The translations under genes were made by a program, and so were the position numbers. Shown here one piece after another: positions 1 through 11,315 of a stretch of DNA of 64,000 bases. Numbering within the stretch: the first letter of the stretch is position 1; each line of letters starts with the position of its first letter. Under the pieces are notes generated by a model, which did no database searches, was not told the origin of the DNA, and saw nothing but the letters and a program-made list of their open reading frames with translations. Origin of the DNA: Auriscalpium vulgare (lineage: Eukaryota; Basidiomycota; Agaricomycetes; Russulales; Auriscalpiaceae); the NCBI GenBank assembly GCA_019915015.1, contig JAHBBC010000032.1, positions 124,001 to 188,000 on the forward strand. Direction: 5' to 3'.

Positions 1-2257
1 ACGTAGAATTCCCAGCGCTGCGTAATACGTAGAAAGCATGCTAAATGCGTCTCGTAAGAACGTGAACACTGAATGCAGCGGCGTGACATACCCCGTGAAG
101 ATGGACCGGGTGCTATGCGCGAGATGGTCGGAGTCAGTAAAGCCACAGCATCGGAGGAAAGATGCAACTCACGGGCCCCCCTATAGCTCCTCCAGGAATG
201 ACGAGGTCAATTACCTTATTCCGAGGAAGGCCATAGTAGCTGCCTTGAGGCAAAAGCTGCTGTGCTGAAGACGCCCCGCTCAAAATCTGGAGGAGCGTGG
301 GGACCGCAGCCGGCTCATAGACGACGTCATTGACGAGGAAACGTGCAAGTGTGGCATTCTACGATTGTGGGCGCACATATGAGCGTGTGATAATGCGGGA
401 GGAATTATTGATGAGACACACAAAAGTGGGATTGAGGTTGATCGTGACGTCAGCGCCACCGGGTACAGGCTTTCCTGGCTAGAATAATCAAAAACATATT
501 CAGCGGAATCCTCCAGGACTATAGGAAGTGCATACCACTGGGGACTTAGCAAGTGGCTGTACCAGGACGCATTACAATCAAATCAATCAGAGATCCTAAC
601 ATGAGGAACGCACGTGGAGGTTAGTTTCGACGAGCGGTAGGCGGAGGGTACTAGTGGAGGTTGGATCGTTGGCAGGCGCTCCGCGATACCTGAGAATGGC
701 GGAATTGAGGCCACCGTCGGTGGTCTGGTTGACAGCATTGGGCTGTGATCGGATCCCTGCAACGATTCAGCAAACAGGGAGCGGTCGGGAATTCACCGCA
801 CTTACAGTAGTTTCCGACGGGCTGATTGGCATTCATCTGTGTGTGCGCTAATCAAGCCTGATGCTTCTTCTTTGGACGAGACACGACCGCTTACCACGAC
901 AGAGTAGCGCTGTCCTAGAGTCCAACTTTCAGCCCTTGCGGAAAGGGAGCAAGGCGCGTACTTACCTGCGAAGATCTGGAGGTTGTCGACGACGAGAGGC
1001 TTCACATTAGTGCCATCCACCTCGATAATTGTGAGCTGGTGGCTGTCGATGGAAAAGTTGAACGACGGGTCGCAGGAGATCTGAACAAGACGGAACCGGT
1101 AGCTGAAGTGGACCGTCAGTAAGTCCACATTATGGCTTGAACCGAACACGCCGCTTACCGCATGCCTTTGACGACGTTCACAACAGACAGCGGAACGTCC
1201 GTGGGTCCGCCGATGTAGCGGCCCTTCCCGTTGATAAGACCGGTCGTGAAAGCTCTGAGATAGCGATGTCATCATGTCGCTGATCGCGTCTAGATGTGGT
1301 TTGACTAACGGGATCGGGGGAGCGTTGTGGGACAAGTAGTGATACCTAGTGACACACGGACATCAGCCGCCGACGCTGGGATAGCTCCAATAAGAAGTGA
1401 CCAACCAGTCGGCAAGTGTGATGATTGTGCTCTCTGTACAAGTAAAACGAAGTTGGCAAACAGACGGGTCATTAATCTTTGCTGTGAATGACGAACCATC
1501 GTCGACGTCGTATAGTGACTTTTGAGGATCATTTTGGTCGTACACCACAAGAGGACCTCTCAATCCGTCGCAGTATTGGTTGGAGTAGTGACTAAGAGTA
1601 CAACATCAGAATAAAGCGCGACCACGCGTCCTATTGCTTACCTGTGGTACCAGAACGTGCCCTACATAAACGACCAGTCAGCTAAAATAGAGCTGGCGCT
1701 GGTAGATGCCGGGTACGCACCGCCTGGTTCCCAACGTTGAAGTCATAGAGGAAAGAGTGCTTAGGGATGATTGGGCACTGGTTCACGAAAGCACCGCCAT
1801 CTGCGTAATTGGTGGTCTTTTGGAAAAGCCCGTGCCAATGCTAGTATTTGGGTACCGCTGATCAACAGCAGAATTCAAGAAGCGTAAACATCAGGACGTA
1901 CGATTGACGTGGGCAAGTCCAATGAGTCGTCAGTCAGCTGGTCCTCGACATTGATCTTGATGTTGCCTCCCTGAGCGCACGTACGCAAAATAAGAACCTG
2001 AGTCTCGCGCAAATGCTGCTCATACCTTGTAGGCCTTGACGAGGGGTCCAGGAAAGGTTCCTCCCGCGAGCACAGTGCTAAAGGAGTGTGTCAGCAGCGT
2101 TCCTAGCGCCGTACAAGTTGATGACAACGTACGGGCGTTCAAAGCCATCAGGAGCGATGACCTTGTTGACAATCGCCAGGTCGCCGACAGGACCGATGGA
2201 CGCGAGAGCTCCCCCGCACAGAAACGCTATGAGCACGATGAAAGAACGCGACAGCAT
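1..2257 (-). CDS. lcc: Laccase (multicopper oxidase), 5' part; 3' end off the left edge
   Basis: Secreted blue copper oxidase that oxidises phenols and lignin-related substrates. No long frame is visible, but splicing about 17 introns of roughly 45-65 bases gives a continuous laccase from the signal peptide to about four fifths of the usual ~520 residues. The start at 2257 gives [19 protein letters not shown], a signal peptide, followed by the mature start SIGPVGDL. Copper motifs seen are HWHGLFQ (about 1830), WYHSH split by an intron (about 1600-1660) and HPVHLHGH, also split (about 40-110). The fourth motif (HCH...) lies outside the window. Other laccase landmarks are [34 protein letters not shown] and [10 protein letters not shown]. 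The third copper motif has V where laccases normally have F (HPFHLHGH). Exons join in phase with no disabling change found, so the gene appears functional. The closest alternatives in the superfamily (ascorbate oxidase, ferroxidase) fit less well. Confidence 0.93.
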
Positions 2258-2275
2258 GATCACTGCGGAGAATGT

Positions 2276-2351
2276 CGGAGAAAGGGAAAGGGAAAGGGAG
2301 AGGAAATGTGAGATGGAAAAGCGCAGAACATAGGCAACCGCTCTTTATACC
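2276..2351 (-). promoter_or_regulatory. Laccase core promoter: TATA box and pyrimidine-rich leader
   Basis: Read on the minus strand, TATAAAG lies at about 2343-2349, some 90 bases upstream of the laccase ATG (2257). A C/T-only block (2278-2304) follows between it and the start. TATA plus a CT-rich leader is typical of strongly expressed fungal secretory genes. This is position-based inference; no transcript data are available. Confidence 0.6.
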
Positions 2352-4780
2352 CGCTCACGAGAGCTGGCTAGCGGGGCATCCGAGGGAAAATGGCGCTTCG
2401 CCAAGCCAGCGGGGGGCCCAGCGGCTTGCGCCAAACGTACTCGTAGCCCGTGGAACGGCATCAGTCCGAGTTCCAAAGTGAGAAATGCACCTGCCTCTTG
2501 CCCTGACTTGAGAGACAACGGTGGGGGAACGCGTCAAGCCACATACAACTGATCTCCGTGTCAAGAGAGACACCGCCATACCGGACGGGCGGGTTGCGAC
2601 CCATCGAGAAACAGCAGCAAGCGCTTGCACGGAACAGGAGCATTCGGATGTTTTGCCATGTCCAGTTTTCGTGCAAAGCAACTCGAATACCCCATCGGAG
2701 AGACGCCCCATAGATGGCAATTGACAGCTATCCATACAGAACATGAGATTCGATGAATAGCAAATGACTTTGATGGTGGTTGGACATGATTCATTCGAGA
2801 TGAGGCGGCGCTGAGTGCTTTGTGCTGAAGAGTGCGGATGCGAGAAGCCTTTGGGAAAGTCGAATTTGTCAGATATTTATCATTGATGACGTATGCACGT
2901 CCCACGGTGGTCAGCCCTTTGAATTGCCCTTTGTCCAGCATCCTATCCTTCATTGCGACTAATCATTGTATACGGCTGGCGAGCAACATGCAAACGGTGG
3001 TTCAGCTGTCTGGAGCTGGTTTATGCGCGCACCGCCACCGCCTCCCATACAACAAACACTAATACGATGACTTCATTTTGACTCAAACACGTCGCCGAAT
3101 TGCGACCTGGCGGTGATATCTGTCAAAAGCGCTCCTGGGCCGGCACTACACCGTCTGACCCTCCGATATCACGAGTATCCTGCAAGTTGCAGCTAGACGG
3201 GGGTATGGTACTGCATGCCCATGAGCGGGTCGCCTATTTCTCGATAGGCCACCTGAGCCACGCGCCAACTCCGAAGCAGTCTGCTCCGCTCTCGTCTCCG
3301 TAGTGAAGAGAGTCTGGTCCGCTCTGGGACCGCACAATTGCACGCAGCTACCAACATCACGCCCTCGGCGCCCACAGGTGGACGCTCAGGTACGTGGCAC
3401 ACTAAACGCCTCTGTCACTGTCAGTCTTGTCCAGGCTCGTCCAGGTCATATTCCCCCGCGCGTCGCCTGCCGCGAGCAGATCGGCCACGTCTCGCCACAG
3501 ACACTTGGTGCCTTGACTGTGATGACGACCATGTACATCCATTCATACTCATTCATGCGCCGACTATCAGGAACCGTACTACTTAGCTACAGGGCTTCCG
3601 AAATGGCATCCGGTGCTCGCCCTTCTCTTCTCTCGGCGAAGTTCATTATGCCGAAGCTGGCACAACGTCGGAGCGGCAGCCTCAGAAAGGGATGCCTTCG
3701 AAGAGATGTCACGGCGTCGTTACTGTAAGCAGATTTGCCTCATACATACCCCGAACTCTTTGAAGACAAACAAGTACCCCAGAATTCTTCCGAGAATTGC
3801 CAGGCAAAGGAATTTTCTGTCTTGACATCCGACATGTCCCCACGCCAAATCAAATGTCGCGCGCGCAAGGGACCGTCGACGAGCATCGATGGGTGAGCCT
3901 GATGCAGATGCACACCTCCACTTTGATGTCAGGAAATGTCGCAAAACCTTGTGTACATGCTGATACACGCACAGATGGAGATGAGAAGCGGGCACACGAT
4001 CCCGTACAGCGATGAAATTCGACGACTCAGAGTTCAGACTCATCGTGAGCGCGTGGTGCGAAAGATGACAATATTCCCGGGTGACAGTTCTACCTGTATC
4101 GTTTGAGAGCAGAAACGCCCCGTCACAACGGCAACGGGCAAGTCACAGGAGGCGCTAGCGTACTGCTGCGCCGCGCGCTACACGAGCGTTACATCTAGAA
4201 TCTTATTGATAGAAATGGAGGTTAATTGGCCAGTGACGCAAGGTAAGTATACTAGTAGGACAAGAGTTGCTCAAGAGTGTGATGTTACAGCAGGCAGGCA
4301 ATTGCCGCGCGGTCGATTGTAGCTATAACCTGACGACGGGCGTCGGCGCGGCTCAGAGGAGAACTAGCCCGGAAAAGGCTCAATGAGACAATTCGCTGTA
4401 GATAGTATGGAGGTGAAATGGTCTAGGCTGCAGGAAAGATGTAGGACAAATGTGCAGAAGGAATGCGCAAGGAGGGCCGTAGACTGCGATGACGAAGCTC
4501 GGCACAGGAAGAACAGCACAAGACGAAGCATAGAGTGCTCGGAGAGCAAGCACCGTCGACGCACGGCCGGACGCGGAGAGAAGAATATGGCAACGGGACA
4601 CATGCACAAGCTGCGAGCACGAATTACTGGCTGGCCGGTTGGCATGGCGTCCGACCAGGCGCTGAGCACCAATAAAGTAGTGACCAGCGAGCAATAGCCT
4701 GAGGACAGGTGAGCACACAGCTCGTGCTCTCATGTCCGATAGTGGGTGACGGTGGCCACAGTATGCAACGCGGGGGGAGA
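2352..4780. other. Intergenic region upstream of laccase, no convincing gene
   Basis: About 2.4 kb between the laccase promoter and the next gene-like sequence. Several frames of 60-150 codons exist, but none shows a recognisable motif or plausible splice structure. It may hold distal laccase regulatory sites; none could be assigned by eye. Confidence 0.5.
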
Positions 4781-4786
4781 AGAAAG

Positions 4787-5379
4787 TCATGAGATGAGAT
4801 CATCGGACTGTATTGGCCGAAATCTTCCGAGACCAAACGTCCCGGCTTCCTTGGACCGTGACACGGGGAACACAGTGTTGACAACAACGCCGGGGAGCGT
4901 GATGGAGATGGGCGCATCTTCCGCAGCGAGGTAATGCGAGACAAATGTGAAAAGCGCCGGACACGGGAAAGCAGTGCCTTAGTAGGGACTTGCGGTGTGT
5001 CAGGGGGAAAGGAGCGAAGACAGAGGCGATAGGATAGGATATACGCTGGATCCATTCGAGATGAGGGGTATCCATACAATGGAAGGCGCGAGCGCGACAG
5101 ATAGGCTATTTGGCTGGATAGGGTTGACGGACGCGGCAGTCACTGAGGGATACATGCTGTAGTATGCGCGCGAGATGCCCGGGTCTTGGAGGTGGATGAG
5201 GTCGTCGACTTCGTGGAGGTCGTGTCTGGGAAATGGCAGGTCAGTGATCTAAGGAACTAGAGATCTGTGAGAAATTTGGTAGAGACGATGCAAACGGGAT
5301 ACGCACTCATTGGACACACATGCGAAGTAGGTTCCCCCGTTCCAAGTTCAGTTGGCTGCGCCATCCTCCCTTGCGCCAT
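4787..5379 (-). CDS. Unrecognised small multi-exon gene
   Basis: A protein-like minus-strand segment lies head to head with SFM1. A first exon from ATG 5379 (MAQGRMAQPTELGTG) joins by a GT-AG intron (donor GTATCC at about 5305) to a second exon reading HDLHEVDDLIHLQDPGISRA. A third open stretch at 4940-4787 reads APISITLPGVVVNTVFPVSR and ends RPIQSDDLIS, then TGA. The splice between the second and third stretches could not be fixed: the only in-frame acceptors are AAG types. I do not recognise the family. The regular hydrophobic pattern of the last exon and the good first junction argue for coding rather than noise, but the model is tentative and the true start could lie upstream. Confidence 0.35.
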
Positions 5380-5773
5380 GGCCCGTCCGCCACGACAGCC
5401 TGCGCAACTTCAGCCCTATTCGCGACGCACCCACGACGCCAGCTCTCCGCCATTGCAAGGGCATTTAGAGGTGTCCTGGGGGTCAGACTGGGGTCAGAAG
5501 CGCGGAAAACGCGGTCGCAGCCAGCGGATGAGCACGGTGCATGAGATCGATCCGTTGATCAAAACGCATCGCTATACAGTAACTTGCGAAGAGTTTGAGC
5601 AAGATCGTGGGGAGTCGGTGGTCGTGAGTACTGGCAAGACACGACGAGCTCGGAGCGTCAATCGAGTCGGGATCGCGCCTTCGGAGTCGCAGTTCTGTCT
5701 TCGACGAGCCCAAGGCTGCATTTCACCCTTGTCGACCTCAAACAAAGCTCATCGGACCAAACGGGCACGCAAA

Positions 5774-6829
5774 ATGGGGTTTTCCTACGTTGTTGGTACA
5801 TAAACACAAACGGAGCTATGATCTGATTGACCAACTCATTGCGCACGCAGAGCACATGGAAGAGGACGACGAGACGCCTTCTGCCCTCCCCCGCTGGGTA
5901 GAGCTCGAATACAGTGTCCGTACAGGCCTTCTATCCACACACACTCCATCTGAGCGCACCCTGGCCCCTTACAGCACATGCGCACCTTTGCCGGCCCAGA
6001 TGCATCCGTCAAATTCACTCACCTCTCGAAAACCGCAAGCGCGTCTCTCGCACGCAGCTTCGAATCCCAGTCTAGCGCCAACGCGGAGGCGTCCAGGTCA
6101 CAACTGGCGGGATTCTCTTGCCATCAAGTCGGTGTGCTCGAGGTGATGAAGGAGGACGGGGTGCCGTTGGAAAAGGTCTGTTTGCTGGATCCGAAGGCAG
6201 ACAAGGAGCTGAGCCCAGAGGACGGCGACGGGAGATTTTCTTGGTTTCTCTTCGGGGTAACTCCTGTTATCTTCTTCCTGCTCATCGACTGAGTCTCTAC
6301 ACTAGGGAATCCTTGGTATGCGCCCGCCGACTATCGCGTGGGCCACGAGCTAACACGGCCGACGCGAGTCACCAGGCGACGATCCACCGCGCGACAGGAC
6401 GTCTGAACTGCGCAACCTCGGCTTCCAGACACGACATCTGGGGCCCGTGCAGATGACGACCGACACCGCTCTCGGTGTTACGAAAATCATAGTTCAAGAC
6501 AAAGGTGCGACACGCCCACGAAGCACGCCTTTTGCTAACAAACTAGTATACGGACGGCAGTTCCGTTGTCGGACATACCCTACGTCGTAAGTCTCGCGAA
6601 TATCGCGCACTGTATGGGGGGCTGACGGCCACACAGGATCATCCGACGATCCGCTTCAACGCGCGAGAAAGCGTAGAAATGCCATTCCGTATGTTTTTTT
6701 ATCCTCACCAATCTTCCACCATTGAACGAAAGCCAAGGCTACATCGCCGATGGCAACAAGCAACCACGCCTCCCGCCCGGCATGAAGGAGCACCTTCACG
6801 AAGACCTAAATCAATCATTCGAGTTCTGA
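5774..6829 (+). CDS. SFM1: SFM1-type SPOUT arginine methyltransferase (ribosomal protein uS3)
   Basis: Sfm1 is a SPOUT-fold methyltransferase that monomethylates an arginine of small-subunit ribosomal protein S3 in yeast. Here the first short exon (ATG 5774, MGFSYVV) joins EHMEEDD across an intron, giving the family's N-terminal 'YVVEHMEE' signature, then RWVELEY. A second intron (GTCCGT...CTTACAG) leads to FTHLS. The long middle exon reads VCLLDPKADKELSPEDGDGR and FSWFLFG. After further introns come GILGDDPPRDRTSELR, LGPVQMTTDTALGVTK, IPYVDHPTIRF and ESVEMPFRY, ending NQSFEF, TGA 6829. These are the conserved SAM-binding knot elements of the DUF431/Sfm1 family and all are present in phase, so the gene looks intact. 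It is convergent with ATG1, with about 480 bases between the stop codons. Confidence 0.93.
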
Positions 6830-7312
6830 TCCAGATTCTAAGTCAAATAATCGATTTGACAATGCGCGGGCATGCCGTATGCGCCTGCTCGCCGGGCCAC
6901 AGCCTGGCGACATGACGGGCTGATGTATAGTACAAATAAAGTCATATGTGCGCGAAGAGACGTGACCAGAGACTGGTGTGTGGATTAAGTTACAGTACTA
7001 TGAATGGAGAATGAACGACGGGAAAGAGATGCAGGTGATGTAGACGATGAGAAGCCGTGCATTATATATACCGAGGCCCGAAGGTGAAGCAGACATAAGG
7101 AAATGGAGCATAGCGGGATTATAGGAAAGTGAGGAGCGCGGGAACGGTCATGCGGGATAGACGTGTAAGCATAGCCAATGGATATATGGTAGAGAAGATA
7201 GTACAACAGCGGGAAGATGGAAACTTACAAACAATGAATACATAACAATATGCGTGGCATGTGGCACTGTCTTGTGAGATCAACGTGTTGACGTTGAAGA
7301 GAAATGCCGAGG
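6830..7312. other. 3' intergenic region between convergent SFM1 and ATG1
   Basis: Shared 3' flank of two converging genes; it must contain both poly(A) regions. A run of ATATATA at 7064-7070 and AATAAA at 6936-6941 (plus strand, about 110 bases after the SFM1 stop) are candidate processing signals. No gene seen. Confidence 0.5.
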
Positions 7313-10300
7313 TCATGACGACATTGGCGAAGCCAAGCCACCCTCCTTGTCATGGAACTGCCCCGGCGTCTCGGCATCCCATGGTGCGAGGACGGTCACA
7401 TCGTGCAGATTCTGATCCGCCCGCGCGTCGCGCAGACGGTCGCGCTGGTTCATGCTCATGCGCGCGCGACACCGGACGAGGCGCAGCTTCGTGCGCTTGA
7501 TCCCTGCAGTGTGCGTTGATACGTCAGCCTTGCGCACCGAGGGTAAGGGAGTGGTGACATACATGTGGAAATAGTGTCGCGGTCCTCCTCCATGAATGGG
7601 TTGCCCCTTTGCAGGAGGTCGTCCTGAAGAGCGTACAAACACCAGAGGCTCTCCTCGTACAGCCTCTCGCACTCGTCCGGAGACTTGTGCTGGTTTAGTA
7701 GCTCCTTGCGCGCCGCCGTCCGACTCTGCGATATGCCCTCGCGGTCAGAACGCACACCTCGACAGCCCCGGCGAACAGCTCACCAAAGTCAGCGCGCGAT
7801 TGTACACGAGCTCGTCGACCCACGTCGACGGGCCGGTGTACTGTGCTGGCAGCCACGTCTTCACCAGCGCTGTGCGGTCGTTGCACTTGAGGAAGTGCTC
7901 CTTGAACCACATCAGGGCGTCGTCGAAGCCCTCTGAGACGACGAAGTCCTCATCCGGGTGCCGCATCTCCATGTGCTCCTGGTACTTTCGCAGCTCGTCG
8001 ATGCCCTTCTGCGAAAACGACATCACGAGCATGTAGATCGCGACGCAGGTCACTGCGTTGTACTCGGCCTGCATGTCCGCGTTGCGCCGCCGCATCGCGA
8101 GCTTCTCCGGCTCGCCCTCGCGAGGCGTGAACTTGCTAGGGTCCGGCAGCGGTTCTGTGAACAACACATGAGAAACAAAACAAGGAAGCAAAAACACAAG
8201 ACACGTACTTTGCGGAACCGCCTTGACGTACTCGTACATCTCGTCCGCCCACCGCGTGATGACATGCGTCTTCTGCGCGAGCTGCTCTAGCGCAGCCAAA
8301 AGGTCATCTTCCACCGGATCGCGGCCCCGCCCCTCCTCCTCCTCCCGCTCCCGGCGCGCAGCCATAATCTGAGCACGTCGTGGTGATGACGACAGCGGGC
8401 TCGACTCGTACGAGTGCGGGCTGACGCCCGTCACGCCGAAGAGCTTCTTCGACGCGAGCGTGAGCGCGCGCGAGAGCGCATTCGACGCGGAGCGGTGCGG
8501 CATCGCGGGTGGCGATATCGACTGCGGGTTCGGATGTGGGGGGAACGTCGCGTTAGGCGAGGCGGCCTGAGGGGACTCGGGCGACGCGAACTCCGAGCGC
8601 TCTTTCTCGAGGCTGAGCGGTGTCGGCGGGACGCGCCTGTCTTGCAGCGGTCGTCGTCGGGCAGCGTTAATTTCTATCGAGGGCGTTAGAAGAGAAGGCT
8701 GTGCGTCGCGAGGAACGCACCATCAACGGCTCTGTTGAACTCGACCGCGCGGGTATCGCCAACAAGAACGTACTCCCGCCGCAGGAGCCCGTCTTCTTCA
8801 GTTTCACCGGGTATGACGGAGCCTTCCGTTGAGAGTGGCCGCAGAACTGGGCGCGGATCGGATGGTGGCTTTCCTGTCAACGACGGGACCCGGACGGGCG
8901 TTGGCCTGATGTCCGGCATGGGCGACCGTGGCGAAGCGCTGGAGGCGACGCGACGTGAACACAGCGCACAGGTATGCATGTACAACGACCACACTCACCT
9001 TATAGGCACCTCGCTCTGCGACGTTGGGGAGCCCTCGTGCTTCCTGAAATTGAACTTGCTTGGCGGAATCATCGCTTGCGGGTCAAGCACCTCTGGAGGG
9101 ACCTGTGTTAGATGTCGAGGAATGTCCTGCGGGCCCACGGAATCGCCCTCTGCAGGTTGGTGGGGCGTCTGCTCCGGCGCGGGCGGCGCGGGGCGCGGGA
9201 ACTTGGAGTTCACCATCGCTGTGCTCTTGAAGAAATCCTCGAAGCTCGCGCGCTCGGCTGGGTTGCGCCGCAGGAGCGAGCGGATGAGCTTCTTTATGTC
9301 CGCGGGCACACTCACGGTGTCGGGCGATGCGGCAGGGTCCTCGTCGGGGAACTTGATTCCCTTTGAATGCTCGATCTTCTTGAGCAAGTCGATGTGATTC
9401 ATCGCGCGGAATGGCGGCCGTCCGACGGACATCTCGTACAGCACCGCCCCGACAGACCAGAGATCGGCCTTGGCATCGTATTTCTGGTAGCTGAGGATTT
9501 CCGGCGCCATGTATAGTCTGTCGAAGGGTGAATCAGGGAGGTACATGCAAAAAGGTTTGGTACGCACGGTGATCCGCAAAGCGTCTCTGCCATCATCGCA
9601 TTTGGCAGTGATCGAGCAAAGCCAAAGTCGGCCACTTTGAGTAGTGGCACGCCGAGGGGATGCCCTCGTCCGAGGTCCTCTTCGGTTGCGGGCTTGAGCA
9701 ACAGGTTTTGCGGCTTGATGTCGCGATGGATGAGATTTCGTTGGCGCAAGAATTTGAGTGCCCGAGCTGCATGCTGTGTCAAACTAGGTGTGTGGCTATG
9801 AACGTAGCAAACGCACCGAGTTGCCTGAGGAAGCTTCTAACGACTATCTCTGCTAGTCCGCCCGTCCGTGGGTGCGGGTAGTATTGTGGGGCGGCGCCGG
9901 GCTCAGGGATGTACTCGAGATTGTCGACTCGTCCCCGCTTCTTGATGTAGTGAGTGAGATCGCCCCCGGAGCAGTACTCCATGATCAGGTATATGTTGCG
10001 TTCCGCACGCTATCGGACGACGTGAGGGTCTGGACAACGTTATGGTGGAAGGCGACGTACTATGATATCAATCAGTCTAGTTATATGTCGATGTGACAAG
10101 GACTTGAGGATGTCGATTTCGCTCTGGAGGTTCTCGAACAGCTTGGTCGACAAAGTGCTCCGACTGACGGTCTTGACAGCGACCTCCTGGCGTGTTTCCT
10201 GCGACGAAATCTTAGGCCAGAGCAGCCTCCAAGTAGTAATGTCACACACCTCGTTATAGCCCTTATATACAGTAGCAAAGCTGCCCGCGCCCAGGTCTCC

Positions 10301-10399
10301 CGTGAGGACGTACGGTCTGAGCTCTTGGTCGTCTGGCCGTTGGCCAAACGACGCCCCGCTCGAGGTCTTCTGCGCCGGAGGCGCGATTGAGGGCGCCAT
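7313..10399 (-). CDS. ATG1: Autophagy serine/threonine kinase Atg1 (ULK1 homologue)
   Basis: Atg1 starts autophagosome formation as the kinase of the Atg1-Atg13 complex. From ATG 10399 the N-terminal kinase domain shows the glycine loop [20 protein letters not shown], the hinge [20 protein letters not shown], catalytic [18 protein letters not shown] and [11 protein letters not shown], the last split by an intron at about 9535-9585. A Ser/Pro-rich linker follows (about 8995-9230 and 8500-8980) with the conserved [20 protein letters not shown] segment. The C-terminal tandem MIT region, which binds Atg13, runs from about 8350 to 7313: [50 protein letters not shown] and KLRLVRCRA, ending TGA 7313. 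All catalytic residues are present and no disabling change was found. Length is about 900 residues, normal for fungal Atg1. Confidence 0.95.
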
Positions 10400-11315
10400 G
10401 CAGGCGACTTAAAGCTGGTGGAGGGTTTCCTTGCGAGCGTGAAGTGTGAAGGGAAGTCGCAAGGCGAGCTTGTGGGGAGATATCGCGACGTGGTGAGCAC
10501 GCGCTTCCGAGGAATCTGATGCGATAACGGATTGGCTTGGTGAGTTGTTGGCGAGGGTTGAAACAAGTTCAGAATATGTACTTGCGCTCGAACTGCGCAA
10601 GTCTCTCAGGCTGGCGAGGCGCAGGACTCAGAGACCCGGGGCCCATGGTGGCCTCTGGGGCCTTGGTAAGGAGTGCGGGGGCCTCGTGGCAGCGTGGTAA
10701 GCTCCTGCCTTTTGTAGCCAGTACTTTGTCTTTGCTTCAAAGTTTGCAAGAGCGAGGAATATCGGCCGACCTCAACCCGAGAATCAGTAATATTAGCAGC
10801 CGTTTCCCTGTTGGCCATGGCGTAGTCGGCGGCCAGCACTCGAGATGCTGGAGATCGGGCAAGTGATCTCTCATCGGGGGTGGGATCTATAGGTTCGGTT
10901 CTATCGGCATGGCGGCCCATCGGCCGGTGAGTCACCGCAGCCCTTGCTCAGGAGCCTCCTCTACGCATACGCATCTGGTCGAGGACGCATGTCATTTGCA
11001 CCATAGGCCTAGTCGCAACTGAGATCAATGTCGCGCGGTGTTTCGCGATTCTCGGTCGCAGGTCGAGGAAGACAAAGCGCCTGCGACGAAGTCTCCACGC
11101 GATTTTATTGTCTGGCAAGGCGATCCTGCAGGAGATCGATTGTTCGCTAATACTATACATCGTGGTTGGTACTACGGACCCAACAATACACACTGCCCTG
11201 ACGGGCGAGAATACAACAACACACCTGTGCCCCTTGTTGTTCAGCATTCCGGCCTTATAAGTCGTCACAGCTCAGAGCGCGGCGCACCCTTCAAATTTCC
11301 TTCTAACCTCTCAGA
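10400..11315. other. Divergent intergenic region between ATG1 and family A-1
   Basis: Contains the ATG1 5' region and the A-1 promoter. The A-1 side has ATTGTTCGCTAA at 11139-11150, an element repeated upstream of other family A copies, and a TATA-like TTATAA at 11255-11260, about 56 bases before the A-1 start. No gene seen between. Confidence 0.5.
11139..11260 (+). promoter_or_regulatory. Family A-1 promoter with shared upstream element and TATA box
   Basis: ATTGTTCGCTAA (11139-11150) and GCATTCCGGCCTTATAA (11244-11260) precede A-1. A-3 has near-identical blocks (TTGTTCGCTAA at about 18018-18028, and CATTCCGGTCTTATAA at 18087-18102); A-2, A-6 and A-7 keep the first block. Conservation may reflect recent duplication as well as function. 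Confidence 0.45.

Noticed and set aside
651..1335. Several minus-strand frames of 60-177 codons around 650-1550 that could be called as separate genes
   Set aside because: They are exons of the laccase plus read-through introns; splicing places their conserved parts in one protein.
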